Assembly: GCA_036274635.1 (NCBI GenBank)
Contig: DASUFI010000298.1
Coordinates: 1-10,471 of the forward strand
DNA: 10,471 bases
Direction: 5' to 3'
Source: DASUFI01 sp036274635
GTDB taxonomy: Bacteria > Planctomycetota > B15-G4
This document shows, one piece after another, positions 1 to 6,635 of the stretch (position 1 is the stretch's first letter; every line of letters begins with the position of its first letter). The notes beneath the pieces were generated by a model. The model had not been told where the DNA came from and made no database searches. It saw only the letters and a list, made by a program, of their open reading frames with translations. Made by a program: the position numbers and the translations under genes.

Positions 1-308
1 AGCGCCGCCGCCAGCGCCGCCAGCGCCTCGGCCTTGTCGTGGGCGAGGGCCAGCGCCGAGGGCGTGTTGACGAAGGGCAGCCCGAGGCGCTCGGCGCGCC
101 AGAGCGGCGCCAGCATCCACGGCGGAGTGCCCGACGGCAGGCGCGTGAAGGCCAGGTCCGGCGCGCCGCGGTCGCCCGGCGCCACGAGGCGCGCGGGCGC
201 CACCGGCCGCAGCACCATGCCGCGCGCCCCGGCGCAGGCCAGCAGCCGCGCGACGCCGTGCGCGTCGTCCTGCCGGCAGACCAGCGCGACGTGTCCTGCC
301 CTCGCCAT
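1..308 (-). CDS. ATP-grasp (RimK-like) ligase, N-terminal fragment
   Basis: The minus strand reads open from an ATG at 308 to the window edge: 102 codons, no stop, so the 3' part is missing. Residues 78-102 (PFVNTPSALALAHDKAEALA and following alanines) match the N-terminal 'pre-ATP-grasp' pattern of RimK/glutathione-synthetase-like enzymes, in which an Asn-x-Pro loop is followed by Asp-Lys and a helix leading into the ATP-binding fold. Such enzymes join a carboxylate to an amine or thiol using ATP. The ATP-binding and metal residues would lie beyond the window, so activity and substrate cannot be judged. An AGGA about 9 nt upstream supports the start. The gene is divergent from the lipoprotein at 361 with a 52-bp gap. 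The fold is moderately supported; substrate is unknown. Confidence 0.6.
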   Translation of the reverse strand, partial: MARAGHVALVCRQDDAHGVARLLACAGARGMVLRPVAPARLVAPGDRGAPDLAFTRLPSGTPPWMLAPLWRAERLGLPFVNTPSALALAHDKAEALAALAAA

Positions 309-360
309 GCGGAACATCCTGCCCTGCCGAGGGCCGCATCGCTATCGTGGATCGGCGCGC
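309..360. promoter_or_regulatory. Divergent intergenic region, probable promoters for both sides
   Basis: This 52-bp gap separates the starts of the ATP-grasp gene (minus) and the lipoprotein gene (plus), so both promoters should lie here or slightly inside the genes. The only A/T-richer patch is TATCGT at 343-348, a 4/6 match to a -10 box for the plus gene, without a convincing -35. A small CCCT/AGGG hairpin (322-333) is too weak to interpret. Confidence 0.25.
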
Positions 361-1047
361 ATGTCCGCACGTCGCCCGATCGCCGCCGCGCTGCTCCTCG
401 CGCTGGCGGGCTGCGCCTCGCCGCTGCCGCGCGGCTTCTACAGGCCCGAGGGCCAGGCGCCTCAGGACACCATCGGCGTCTACGTCGAGCAGGGCGCCGA
501 GGCGCTCATCGAGGCCCGCTGCCAGGGCGCCTACATCGACCGCGTGGATCGCCAGCGCACGGGCACGGTGCACGTTCAGCTGGACGTGGCGCGCACGCGC
601 AGCGGCGACATCTCGCTGGCGCGCAGCTCGATCGCGGTGGACGTCAAGCCGGCCGCGGGCGGCCCGCACGTGCGGCTGCCGCTCAGCGAGGCCTGGTCGG
701 GCCGCGACAGGGTGACCGGCGACCTCTTCGTGCCGGGCTGGGCGCGCCGGCCCTTCGACCTGTTCTTCGACGACCCGCAGCTGCTGGCCGACGGCGCGCC
801 GCCCTCGATCCTGCTGGTCTGGGAGCTGCACGGCGACGGACGCGTCGTCCCCGGCCAGTGCGAGTTCGCGCTGATCCCGGACGACGACCCGTACTCGCCC
901 AGCAGGCTGCCCGCGGCGGACACCGATTTCGGTCTGCGCAACGGCTACTATCTGCCGGGCGTGCAGCTCGGCGAGCGCCGGCTCCGCAAGGCGGACGAGG
1001 AGCGCCTGCACCACCTGTTCCACGAGGAGGAGGGCTGGATGTGGTGA
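361..1047 (+). CDS. Predicted outer-envelope lipoprotein of unknown family
   Basis: A 228-aa protein beginning with a compact type II signal peptide: Arg4-Arg5, a hydrophobic core at 8-16, and the lipobox Leu15-Ala16-Gly17-Cys18. Cys18 would be acylated and anchor the protein in the membrane. Asp is absent at +2 (Ala19), consistent with outer-membrane sorting by the E. coli rule, if this organism follows it. The mature part is probably beta-rich, contains Cys54 and Cys167 that could form a disulfide, and ends in a charged helix (about 204-223). I recognise no family. The ATG at 361 is chosen because it places the signal peptide at the N-terminus; upstream in-frame sequence is not protein-like and no clear Shine-Dalgarno is seen. 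Its 3' end overlaps the AsmA-like gene, so the two are probably co-translated and may act together in the envelope. The lipoprotein call is strong; function is unknown. Confidence 0.8.
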   Translation: MSARRPIAAALLLALAGCASPLPRGFYRPEGQAPQDTIGVYVEQGAEALIEARCQGAYIDRVDRQRTGTVHVQLDVARTRSGDISLARSSIAVDVKPAAGGPHVRLPLSEAWSGRDRVTGDLFVPGWARRPFDLFFDDPQLLADGAPPSILLVWELHGDGRVVPGQCEFALIPDDDPYSPSRLPAADTDFGLRNGYYLPGVQLGERRLRKADEERLHHLFHEEEGWMW

Positions 1048-2996
1048 TCCTGCGCATCCTGCTCGTGGCGCTGGGCGTCGTGTGCCTGCTGGCCGGGGGC
1101 GCGTGGCTGGCCGTCGACCGCAGCGCGGTCGGCATGCTGCGCAACGAGCTGGCCGTGCGCGGCCTGCAGCGGCTGGTCCAGGTGGAGAGCGTGAAGCTGC
1201 CCTCGCTGGAGGAGGCGGAGGCCGGCGGCATCACGCTGAACGACCCGCGGACCGGTCTCGAGGTCGCGCACATCGACCATTTGAGCGTGGACGTGAGCAC
1301 GGCCGAAGGCTGGTTCTCGCCGCGGGTCACCGTGGTGCGCGGTGGCGGCGGCCGCGTGCACGTCTGGCGCGACGAGGACGGGCTGTCGCTGGTGCGCGCC
1401 CTCGATGCGCTGCTGGCCACCTTCTCGTCGGGCCCGGACACGGGGGAGGAGCCCGCGCCGCCGCCGGAGCAACCGGCCGAGCCCAAGCCATGGCACGGCG
1501 CGCCGGCCGTCATCCTGGACGACCTCGAGGTCACGCTGACGCAGCCGGACCAGAAGCCTCTGGTCATCCCCGGCTGCGCCTTGCGCGTGAACGACACGCC
1601 GGACACGGTGACGGTCGACGTGCAGGCGGGCAGCGACGGCGGGAGCGCCGTGCTGCGCTTCGCGTCCGGCGGACTGCACCACCTGGAGGTCCGTGGCGTG
1701 GAGATCACGCCGGTGTGCGCGCTCTTCCTGCCGGTGGACGAGCAGGAGCTGGCGAGCGACCTGCAGCCCAGCGGCGTGCTGGATCTCGACCTTGCGCTGT
1801 TGCCCGGCCATGGGGAGGCCACCCGCGCGCAGGGCCAGCTGCGCGACGCGGGCCTCGCGCCGTCCCTGCTGCCCTACCCCGTCGGCGAGGGCACGCTGCC
1901 CTTCCTCTTCGAGGACGGCCACCTGACGGTGAGCGACGCCCAGCTGTCCTTCCCCGGCGGCACCGTGCAGGGCTCGCTGCAGGCCGACGCGACGGGCTTC
2001 ACGCTCGACGCGTCCACGCACGACGCCCAGTTCCGGGCCGACTTCATGCAGCTCATCCCGCACTTCGACGACATCAAGTGGCTCAAGCCCGAGGACGGCG
2101 GCAGCCTCGACCTCTCGCTGCGCATCACCTCGCGCGAGGGCGCCGACCTGGACGTGGACGGCTGGGGCGGCGTGTTCATGGAGCGGCTGCGCGTCGGTCC
2201 CAGCGGCGTGCTCGTGGAGGACGTCGTGGGCAGCCTCGACATCCACGACCAGATCCTCGACTTCCACGAGGTCTCCGGCCGCTGCGCGGGCGGCGCGGCG
2301 CAGCTCTCGGGCACGCTCAACCTGCACACGGGCGACTTCAAGGCCGACGCCTCGCTCTTCGACATCGACATCGCGCACCTCGACCGCGCGCTGGAGATCC
2401 CGGGCTCGGAGAGCCGCAACGTGGTGGGCTGGATGCAGGGCAGCGCGCACGCCGAGGGCCACATGGGCGAGGTGCGGCGCACGCGCGCCTCGGGCCAGGT
2501 CTCCGTGCGCGGCGGCTACCTGTGGCGCGTACCGGTGCTGGACGCCGTGCTGCGCTCCCTGTCCCTGGCGCGGCCCGAGGACAAGCGCTCCGACAGCCTG
2601 GCGGTGCGCTTCCGCGTGCGCGGCCAGACCATCTACATCGACGAGCTGCGCCTCGACAGCGAGTCGCTCTCGCTGCAGGGCGAGGGCCGCGTGTCGCGCG
2701 ACGGTGACCTCGACCTGAAGATCACGCCCATCCACATGGGCGGCATGCTGGGCGACGCGCTGCGCTACGTGCAGCGCCAGATCGTGGCGCTGGACCTCAC
2801 CGGCACCTACAGCGACCCGCACGTGCGCGTGCGGCCGCTCAAGGCCGTGACCGGCCCGCTGGGCGACCTGTGGGACTGGATCACCGGGCTGTTCGGCGGC
2901 GGCGAGAAGCCGGCTTCGCCCTTCATCGAGGAGCCCGACGACGAGCCGGAGCCGGCCGCCCCGCCCGTCAGCGCGACACCGCCGGGAGCCCGATGA
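1041..2996 (+). CDS. AsmA-like envelope protein with single N-terminal membrane anchor
   Basis: A 651-aa protein with one transmembrane helix (about residues 2-24) and a long, repetitive beta-strand-rich region outside the cytoplasm. The C-terminal third, with repeated 'sLsLqGeGrvs-dGdLdLkitp' strands and the ending ALDLTGTYSDPHVRVRPL, is typical of the AsmA/YhdP/TamB-type C-terminal domain. This broad family of bridge-like proteins is tied to phospholipid movement and outer-membrane biogenesis. A Pro/Glu-rich linker lies at about 136-150 and an acidic, proline-rich tail follows residue 620. The GTG at 1041 is chosen because AGGAGG (1028-1033) sits 7 nt upstream. The GTG at 1044, forming a GTGA overlap with the lipoprotein stop, is equally possible and shortens the protein by one residue. 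The overlap indicates translational coupling. Membership of the AsmA-like superfamily is likely; the subfamily is unsure, and at 651 aa it is about half the length of YhdP or TamB. Confidence 0.75.
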   Translation: MVILRILLVALGVVCLLAGGAWLAVDRSAVGMLRNELAVRGLQRLVQVESVKLPSLEEAEAGGITLNDPRTGLEVAHIDHLSVDVSTAEGWFSPRVTVVRGGGGRVHVWRDEDGLSLVRALDALLATFSSGPDTGEEPAPPPEQPAEPKPWHGAPAVILDDLEVTLTQPDQKPLVIPGCALRVNDTPDTVTVDVQAGSDGGSAVLRFASGGLHHLEVRGVEITPVCALFLPVDEQELASDLQPSGVLDLDLALLPGHGEATRAQGQLRDAGLAPSLLPYPVGEGTLPFLFEDGHLTVSDAQLSFPGGTVQGSLQADATGFTLDASTHDAQFRADFMQLIPHFDDIKWLKPEDGGSLDLSLRITSREGADLDVDGWGGVFMERLRVGPSGVLVEDVVGSLDIHDQILDFHEVSGRCAGGAAQLSGTLNLHTGDFKADASLFDIDIAHLDRALEIPGSESRNVVGWMQGSAHAEGHMGEVRRTRASGQVSVRGGYLWRVPVLDAVLRSLSLARPEDKRSDSLAVRFRVRGQTIYIDELRLDSESLSLQGEGRVSRDGDLDLKITPIHMGGMLGDALRYVQRQIVALDLTGTYSDPHVRVRPLKAVTGPLGDLWDWITGLFGGGEKPASPFIEEPDDEPEPAAPPVSATPPGAR

Positions 2997-3010
2997 AGAA
3001 GTGCTTCGAT

Positions 3011-3038
3011 GCCGGCAGCGAGAGATCCGCTGTCCGGC
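3011..3038. terminator. Bulged hairpin between convergent genes, possible bidirectional terminator
   Basis: GCCGGCAGCG (3011-3020) pairs with CGCTG-T-CCGGC (3028-3038) across a 7-nt loop, giving ten G/C-rich pairs with one bulged T. It lies between the stops of the AsmA-like gene (2996) and glgA (3051). Neither side has a clear U-run, so intrinsic termination is plausible rather than certain. Confidence 0.5.
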
Positions 3039-3050
3039 GCGAAGGACTCT

Positions 3051-4430
3051 TCAACGGGCCCCCAGGTCCGCCATGAGGCGCTCGTAGCGCGCGGCGCTGG
3101 CCGACCAGCTCACGTCGATGGCCATCGCGCGCTGGGCGAGGTCTGGCGCGCGGCCCTCCTCGATGGCCTTGAGGCCGCGGAACAGCGCTCCGAAGAAGGC
3201 CGCGGAGGTGGGGCGCCCGAAGACGAAGCCGAAGCCGGCCTGCGGGTCCTCGTCCGCGTCCACCACGGTGTCTGCCAGGCCGCCCGTGCGGCGCACGACC
3301 GGCAGCGTGCCGTAGCGCATCGAGATCATCTGGTTCAGGCCGCAGGGCTCGAAGCGCGAGGGCATGAGGAAGAGGTCGCTGCCGGCCTCGATGCGGTGCG
3401 CGAGCGCCTCGTCGAAGCCGATGCGCACGCCCACGTGCCGGCCCGCCTCGGAGCGGAAGGCGGCCTCGAGCCGCGCGTCGCCCGTGCCCAGCACGACGAG
3501 GTCGGCCACGGCCGTGACCTCGGGCATCATCGGGCGCAGCAGGTCGAAGCCCTTCTGCTCCGTGAGGCGCGAGACGATCCCGAGCAGCGGACGGCCCGAG
3601 CGCTGCAGGCCCATCTCGTGCAGCAGCGCGTCCTTGCAGCGCGCCTTGCCGGCGAGGTCGTCGGCCGAGTAGCGCGCCGGGAGGTTCTCGTCCGCCTCCG
3701 GGTTCCAGACCTTCACGTCGATGCCGTTGAGGATGCCCGACAGCGCCGGGCCGCGCGCCTGCAGGAAGGGCTGCAGCCCGCAGCCGAGGTCGGTGTCGCG
3801 GATCTCGCGGGCGTAGGTGGGCGAGACGGCATTCACCGCGTCGGCGCCGATGATCGCGGCCTTGAGCGCGTTGGCGCGGCCGTACCAGTCGAGCATCGCG
3901 AAGGCCTCGGACGGCACGCCGAGCACCGCCACGTGTTCCCAGGAATGGATGCCCTGGTAGGCCATGTTGTGCACGGTCAGCAGCGTGGGCGGCCGCGGGC
4001 GGCCCGCCAGCAGCGCCACGGTGAAGGCCGCGTGGTGGTCGTGCAGCTGCAGCAGGTCCACGCGCGGCGCCAGCCAGTCCGCGGCCACGCGGCACAGGAG
4101 CCCGTAGCGGAAGGCCTCGTCGCGCCCGTCGGAGTAGTCGTAGGGGCCGCGCCCGGCCACCAGGGGGTCGTCCACGAGCGCGACCTCGACGCGCCCGAGC
4201 GTCCCGCGCCGCAGCGGCACGCTGCGGTGGCTTCCCTCGAAGCCCACGCTGGCGTGGTCGCGCACCACGCCGCGGAGCGCCGTGTCGCGCACGCTGGCGT
4301 AGCCGGGCATGAGCACGGTCACGGCGTGGCCGCGCGCCGCCAGCTCGGCCGACAGCGCGCCGGTCACGTCGCCGAGGCCGCCGACCTTGGCCAGCGGGGC
4401 CATCTCCGCCGCGACGACGCCGATCCTCAC
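3051..4430 (-). CDS. glgA: Glycogen/starch synthase (GT5)
   Basis: A 459-aa protein close to the bacterial GlgA length (E. coli 477). It transfers glucose from a nucleotide sugar (normally ADP-glucose) to the non-reducing end of alpha-1,4-glucan in the cytoplasm. Visible GT5 hallmarks: the N-terminal K15-V-G-G-L substrate loop, TVHNMAYQG (152-160), NALKAAI with VSPTYAREI (187-210), GILNGID (232-238), SRLTEQKG with Arg288 and Lys293, and PSRFEPCGLNQM with the conserved Glu361. All key residues are present. The GTG at 4430 is preferred because it puts the substrate-loop lysine at position 15 as in E. coli; an in-frame TTG at 4463, 4 nt after the kelch stop, would add 11 residues that do not resemble GlgA. 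It lies 37 nt downstream of the kelch gene on the same strand and may share its transcript. No other glycogen gene is in the window. Confidence 0.95.
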   Translation of the reverse strand: MRIGVVAAEMAPLAKVGGLGDVTGALSAELAARGHAVTVLMPGYASVRDTALRGVVRDHASVGFEGSHRSVPLRRGTLGRVEVALVDDPLVAGRGPYDYSDGRDEAFRYGLLCRVAADWLAPRVDLLQLHDHHAAFTVALLAGRPRPPTLLTVHNMAYQGIHSWEHVAVLGVPSEAFAMLDWYGRANALKAAIIGADAVNAVSPTYAREIRDTDLGCGLQPFLQARGPALSGILNGIDVKVWNPEADENLPARYSADDLAGKARCKDALLHEMGLQRSGRPLLGIVSRLTEQKGFDLLRPMMPEVTAVADLVVLGTGDARLEAAFRSEAGRHVGVRIGFDEALAHRIEAGSDLFLMPSRFEPCGLNQMISMRYGTLPVVRRTGGLADTVVDADEDPQAGFGFVFGRPTSAAFFGALFRGLKAIEEGRAPDLAQRAMAIDVSWSASAARYERLMADLGAR

Positions 4431-4467
4431 GCGCTGGCTCTCGCGCCCGCCGCCCGGCGGCAAGGCC

Positions 4468-6048
4468 TCACGGCTGGTAGATCTCGAGGGAGGTCAGTCC
4501 ATCCGCGCCGATGCCGTCGCTGGTGCCGCCGCCCGAGACCAGCACGGTGCCGTCCGGCAGCAGCAGCGTCTCGTGCCCCGCGCGCGCCTGGTGCAGGCTG
4601 CCCGTGGGAGTGCTCACCTGCGTGGCCGGGTCCCAGATCTCCGCCGTCGCCACCGGCAGCGGCGAGGTGAGCGAGCCCACCGCGCCGCCGGCGGCCAGCA
4701 CGCGCCCGTCGTTCAGGCGCACGACGCCGGGCAGGATGCGCCCGTCGTTCAGCGGGCCCTGCGCGATGATGCCGCCCGTGCCGGTGAAGTTCGGGTCGTA
4801 GAGCTCCCAGGTCAGCTCGGGCTGCGGGTTCAGCGGATCGCTGCCGTTGGCGCCGCCCACGAGCAGCACGTTGCCGTTCAGCAGCGACGCGGCGCCGTGC
4901 CCCATGTGCTGGTGCGCCAGCGTCGTGAGGTTGCCGAAGGACCCCGCTCCGCCCGCCACGTAGTGGTAGCGCTCCGCGTCGCTGGTGATGACCGGCACGT
5001 CGACGAAGAGGATCTTGACGACCGTGTAGCCGCCCGCCACCAGCATGTCGCCATTGGGGAGACGCGTGACCGTCTGCCCCAGCCGCGGCTTGCTGAGGCT
5101 GGGCCCGGCGCTGAAGGTGTTCGTGACGGGATTGAAGATCTCCGTGGTCTTGTAGGCGCCGAGCAGGATGTCCGTGGGCGAGATGTAGTTGTCCGTGCCG
5201 CCGGTGATGAGCACGCGGCCGTCATCCAGCTTCACGGCGCGGTGCAGCGCGCGCGGGCCGCCCACCAGGCTGCCCACCGCGCTGAACAGGCCCGTGGCGG
5301 GGTCGTAGACCTCGGCCGTGGCGGTGGGCTCGCCCTGGACGTCCTCCGCGCCGCCCACGACGAGCACGCGCCCGTCGTTCAGCAGCGTGGCCGTGTGGCC
5401 GGTGCGCGGCTGCAGCATGCCGTGCGGCAGGACGGCCAGCGACTCGTCCGACAGCGTGTACATCTCGCCGCTGTCCTGCCCGTAGCTGGTGGTGATTCCG
5501 CCCGTTCCGCCGCCCAGGGTCAGCACCTTCTCGCCCGGCAGCAGGGTCATGCTGTGCGTGCTGCGCTGCGTGACGTAGTCCGTGCCGATCCTGGGCGACT
5601 TCCAGGTGCCGGACGCCTGCATGGTGAGCGTCTGCACCACGGACTTGTCCACCAGCTTGTTGCCGGTCGGCCCCGTCTGGAACAGCTGGAAGTAGAGCGG
5701 GAAGGTGTCCAGCTCGGGGATGAAGGGCACGAAGAGCGCGGCCATCGACTGGCCCGCGCCGTTGAACACGCCGGTGAAGCCCGGCAGGGCGAGGCTCAGG
5801 TCGAGGAACTCCAGCCCGACGTCCACGGTCTGGTTGGGGATGAAGGCGCCGCCCGGCGACTTGACTACCGACACCAGCAACAGGAACTTGCGCCCGGGCG
5901 TGCCGGTGAGCGGCAGGCCGGTGAGCTGGTCGTAGGCGCCGCCGGAGAGGTCGATGTCCAGCGCGCCCGACTGGGCCGCGGCCGGCAGGGCGAGCAGGCT
6001 GGCGAGCAGCGCCAGGCCGGAGATTCGCGTGCAGCGCCCGAGTGACAT
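4468..6048 (-). CDS. Secreted kelch-repeat beta-propeller protein
   Basis: A 526-aa protein with a Sec signal peptide: Arg5 and Arg8, hydrophobic core about 10-22, probable cleavage after Ala25 (AAA|QSG). Residues about 27-150 form an unrecognised beta-rich domain. From about 165 to the end there are seven kelch-type repeats, each with the core 'LL.dGrVLv.GG' followed by 'aEiydP.t..f'; the GG pairs fall near residues 180, 233, 284, 340, 399, 455 and 507. This predicts a six- or seven-bladed propeller like the galactose-oxidase/kelch superfamily. I see no copper-oxidase residues I could assign, so a binding or structural role outside the cytoplasm is more likely than catalysis. The ATG at 6048 is fixed by GGGAGG 5 nt upstream and by the signal peptide. 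The last residues lack a membrane or sorting signal. Fold confident; ligand unknown. Confidence 0.85.
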   Translation of the reverse strand: MSLGRCTRISGLALLASLLALPAAAQSGALDIDLSGGAYDQLTGLPLTGTPGRKFLLLVSVVKSPGGAFIPNQTVDVGLEFLDLSLALPGFTGVFNGAGQSMAALFVPFIPELDTFPLYFQLFQTGPTGNKLVDKSVVQTLTMQASGTWKSPRIGTDYVTQRSTHSMTLLPGEKVLTLGGGTGGITTSYGQDSGEMYTLSDESLAVLPHGMLQPRTGHTATLLNDGRVLVVGGAEDVQGEPTATAEVYDPATGLFSAVGSLVGGPRALHRAVKLDDGRVLITGGTDNYISPTDILLGAYKTTEIFNPVTNTFSAGPSLSKPRLGQTVTRLPNGDMLVAGGYTVVKILFVDVPVITSDAERYHYVAGGAGSFGNLTTLAHQHMGHGAASLLNGNVLLVGGANGSDPLNPQPELTWELYDPNFTGTGGIIAQGPLNDGRILPGVVRLNDGRVLAAGGAVGSLTSPLPVATAEIWDPATQVSTPTGSLHQARAGHETLLLPDGTVLVSGGGTSDGIGADGLTSLEIYQP

Positions 6049-6053
6049 GCGGA

Positions 6054-6074
6054 CCTCCCGGAAGACCCGGGAGG
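6054..6074 (-). promoter_or_regulatory. Inverted repeat over the kelch-gene ribosome-binding site
   Basis: CCTCCCGG (6054-6061) and CCGGGAGG (6067-6074) are perfect 8-bp inverted arms separated by 5 nt. On the minus strand the 3' arm contains the GGGAGG Shine-Dalgarno of the kelch gene, 5 nt before its ATG. If both arms are transcribed the hairpin would hide the ribosome-binding site. If transcription starts near 6069, as the promoter below predicts, most of the 5' arm is lost and the palindrome, centred near +6, would fit a DNA operator better. Confidence 0.5.
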
Positions 6075-6075
6075 G

Positions 6076-6104
6076 ATCCTCACACACGCGCCGGGAACGG
6101 TCAA
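6076..6104 (-). promoter_or_regulatory. Candidate sigma70-type promoter for kelch gene (and possibly glgA)
   Basis: On the minus strand TTGACC (6099-6104) matches the -35 consensus at 5/6. After a 17-bp spacer comes GAGGAT (6076-6081), only 3/6 to the -10 box but keeping the key A, A and T positions, and it is preceded by an extended TGT. Predicted start of transcription is about 6069, giving a leader of roughly 21 nt. Confidence 0.45.
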
Positions 6105-6118
6105 CTCGAGCGAGCGAC

Positions 6119-6137
6119 AGCCCGTCGTCGACGGGCT
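6119..6137 (-). terminator. Perfect hairpin just after the 100-aa gene
   Basis: AGCCCGTC (6119-6126) and GACGGGCT (6130-6137) form a perfect 8-bp stem with a 3-nt loop, starting 3 nt after the TAG stop at 6141-6143 on the minus strand. There is no U-run after it, so this is a G/C-rich terminator or mRNA 3'-end stabiliser. It separates this gene from the kelch promoter. Confidence 0.5.
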
Positions 6138-6140
6138 CCC

Positions 6141-6443
6141 CTACAGCGTGCCGTTCCGCAGGAGCTGCAGCGCCAGCTGCACGCCGTCGGCGTTGCGCGG
6201 ATCCACGAGCTCGTCGAGCAGGTCGCCCGCGAGCGGCACGCGGCCTGCGGTCCACGGCGACAGCGCCACCGCGGCCATGTCCCCGCGCGCCACGGGATGA
6301 GCGACGATCATGATGCGCCGGCTGCGCTGATCGAAGATCGCGTACAGGCGCCGCCCGTCGTCCAGCTGGATGCCCGCCGACAGCTCGAAGCCCATGACCT
6401 TGAGCGGATCGACCAAGCCGTGAACGATGCGAGTGTCTTGCAC
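6141..6443 (-). CDS. Conserved-looking small protein of unknown function (100 aa)
   Basis: A soluble-looking 100-aa protein with no signal peptide or membrane helix. The GTG at 6443 is chosen because AGAGG lies 6 nt upstream and because residues upstream of it in the same frame (proline/arginine rich, to 6566) do not look like protein. The body alternates short strands and helices: a central stretch with LDDGRRLYAIFDQRSRRIMI (about 29-48) suggests a small beta-sheet, and the C-terminus (about 70-97) is helical. I recognise no family. The normal amino-acid mix, the ribosome-binding site and the hairpin right after the stop all favour a real, single-gene transcript. A second frame on the same strand is also open through this stretch (to 6576, with GGAGG before an ATG) but gives an arginine-rich sequence unlike a folded protein. 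Confidence 0.6.
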   Translation of the reverse strand: MQDTRIVHGLVDPLKVMGFELSAGIQLDDGRRLYAIFDQRSRRIMIVAHPVARGDMAAVALSPWTAGRVPLAGDLLDELVDPRNADGVQLALQLLRNGTL

Positions 6444-6553
6444 GTGACGCCTCTTCGGCCACGCGAAAGGATGACTGGTGGCCAGGGGTCGGGGATCGGG
6501 TGCGCCGAGGGACGGGCCTCCCGCACGGGCCATGACAGGCCTGCTGTATGCGG

Positions 6554-6583
6554 CTGGCAGATACACGCCCGTTCATGTACAAT
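6554..6583 (+). promoter_or_regulatory. Candidate sigma70-type promoter for the ArsC-like gene
   Basis: TACAAT (6578-6583) is a 5/6 match to the -10 box, conspicuous in this GC-rich sequence. CTGGCA (6554-6559) matches the -35 box at 4/6 with an 18-bp spacer. Transcription would start near 6590, leaving a leader of about 46 nt with GGAG at 6622-6625 before the ATG at 6636. Confidence 0.5.
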
Positions 6584-6635
6584 CCTCCGCTCGTGTGTGC
6601 CCCTCGGAACCGGGGCCCGCTGGAGTGCCCACCGC

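Noticed and set aside
39..1040. Open frame upstream of the AsmA-like start, extending the protein by over 300 residues
   Set aside because: It is arginine/alanine/glycine-rich, overlaps the lipoprotein in another frame, and lies upstream of a clear Shine-Dalgarno and signal-anchor start at 1041.
948..2822. Long minus-strand open frame opposite the AsmA-like gene
   Set aside because: Its sequence is a His/Arg/Ala/Val-rich antisense shadow, a common artefact in GC-rich DNA; no domain is visible.
3009..4670. Long plus-strand open frame opposite glgA
   Set aside because: It is antisense to a fully conserved glgA and has low-complexity, His/Arg-rich composition.
6049..6582. Minus-strand in-frame extension of the kelch gene, including an ATG with GGAGG before it near 6576
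   Set aside because: The extension has non-protein-like composition, overlaps the 100-aa gene in another frame, and bypasses the signal peptide and ribosome-binding site at 6048.
6599..6619. Small imperfect hairpin in the leader of the ArsC-like gene
   Set aside because: About five G/C pairs with a bulge are expected by chance in such GC-rich sequence; no riboswitch core can be recognised.
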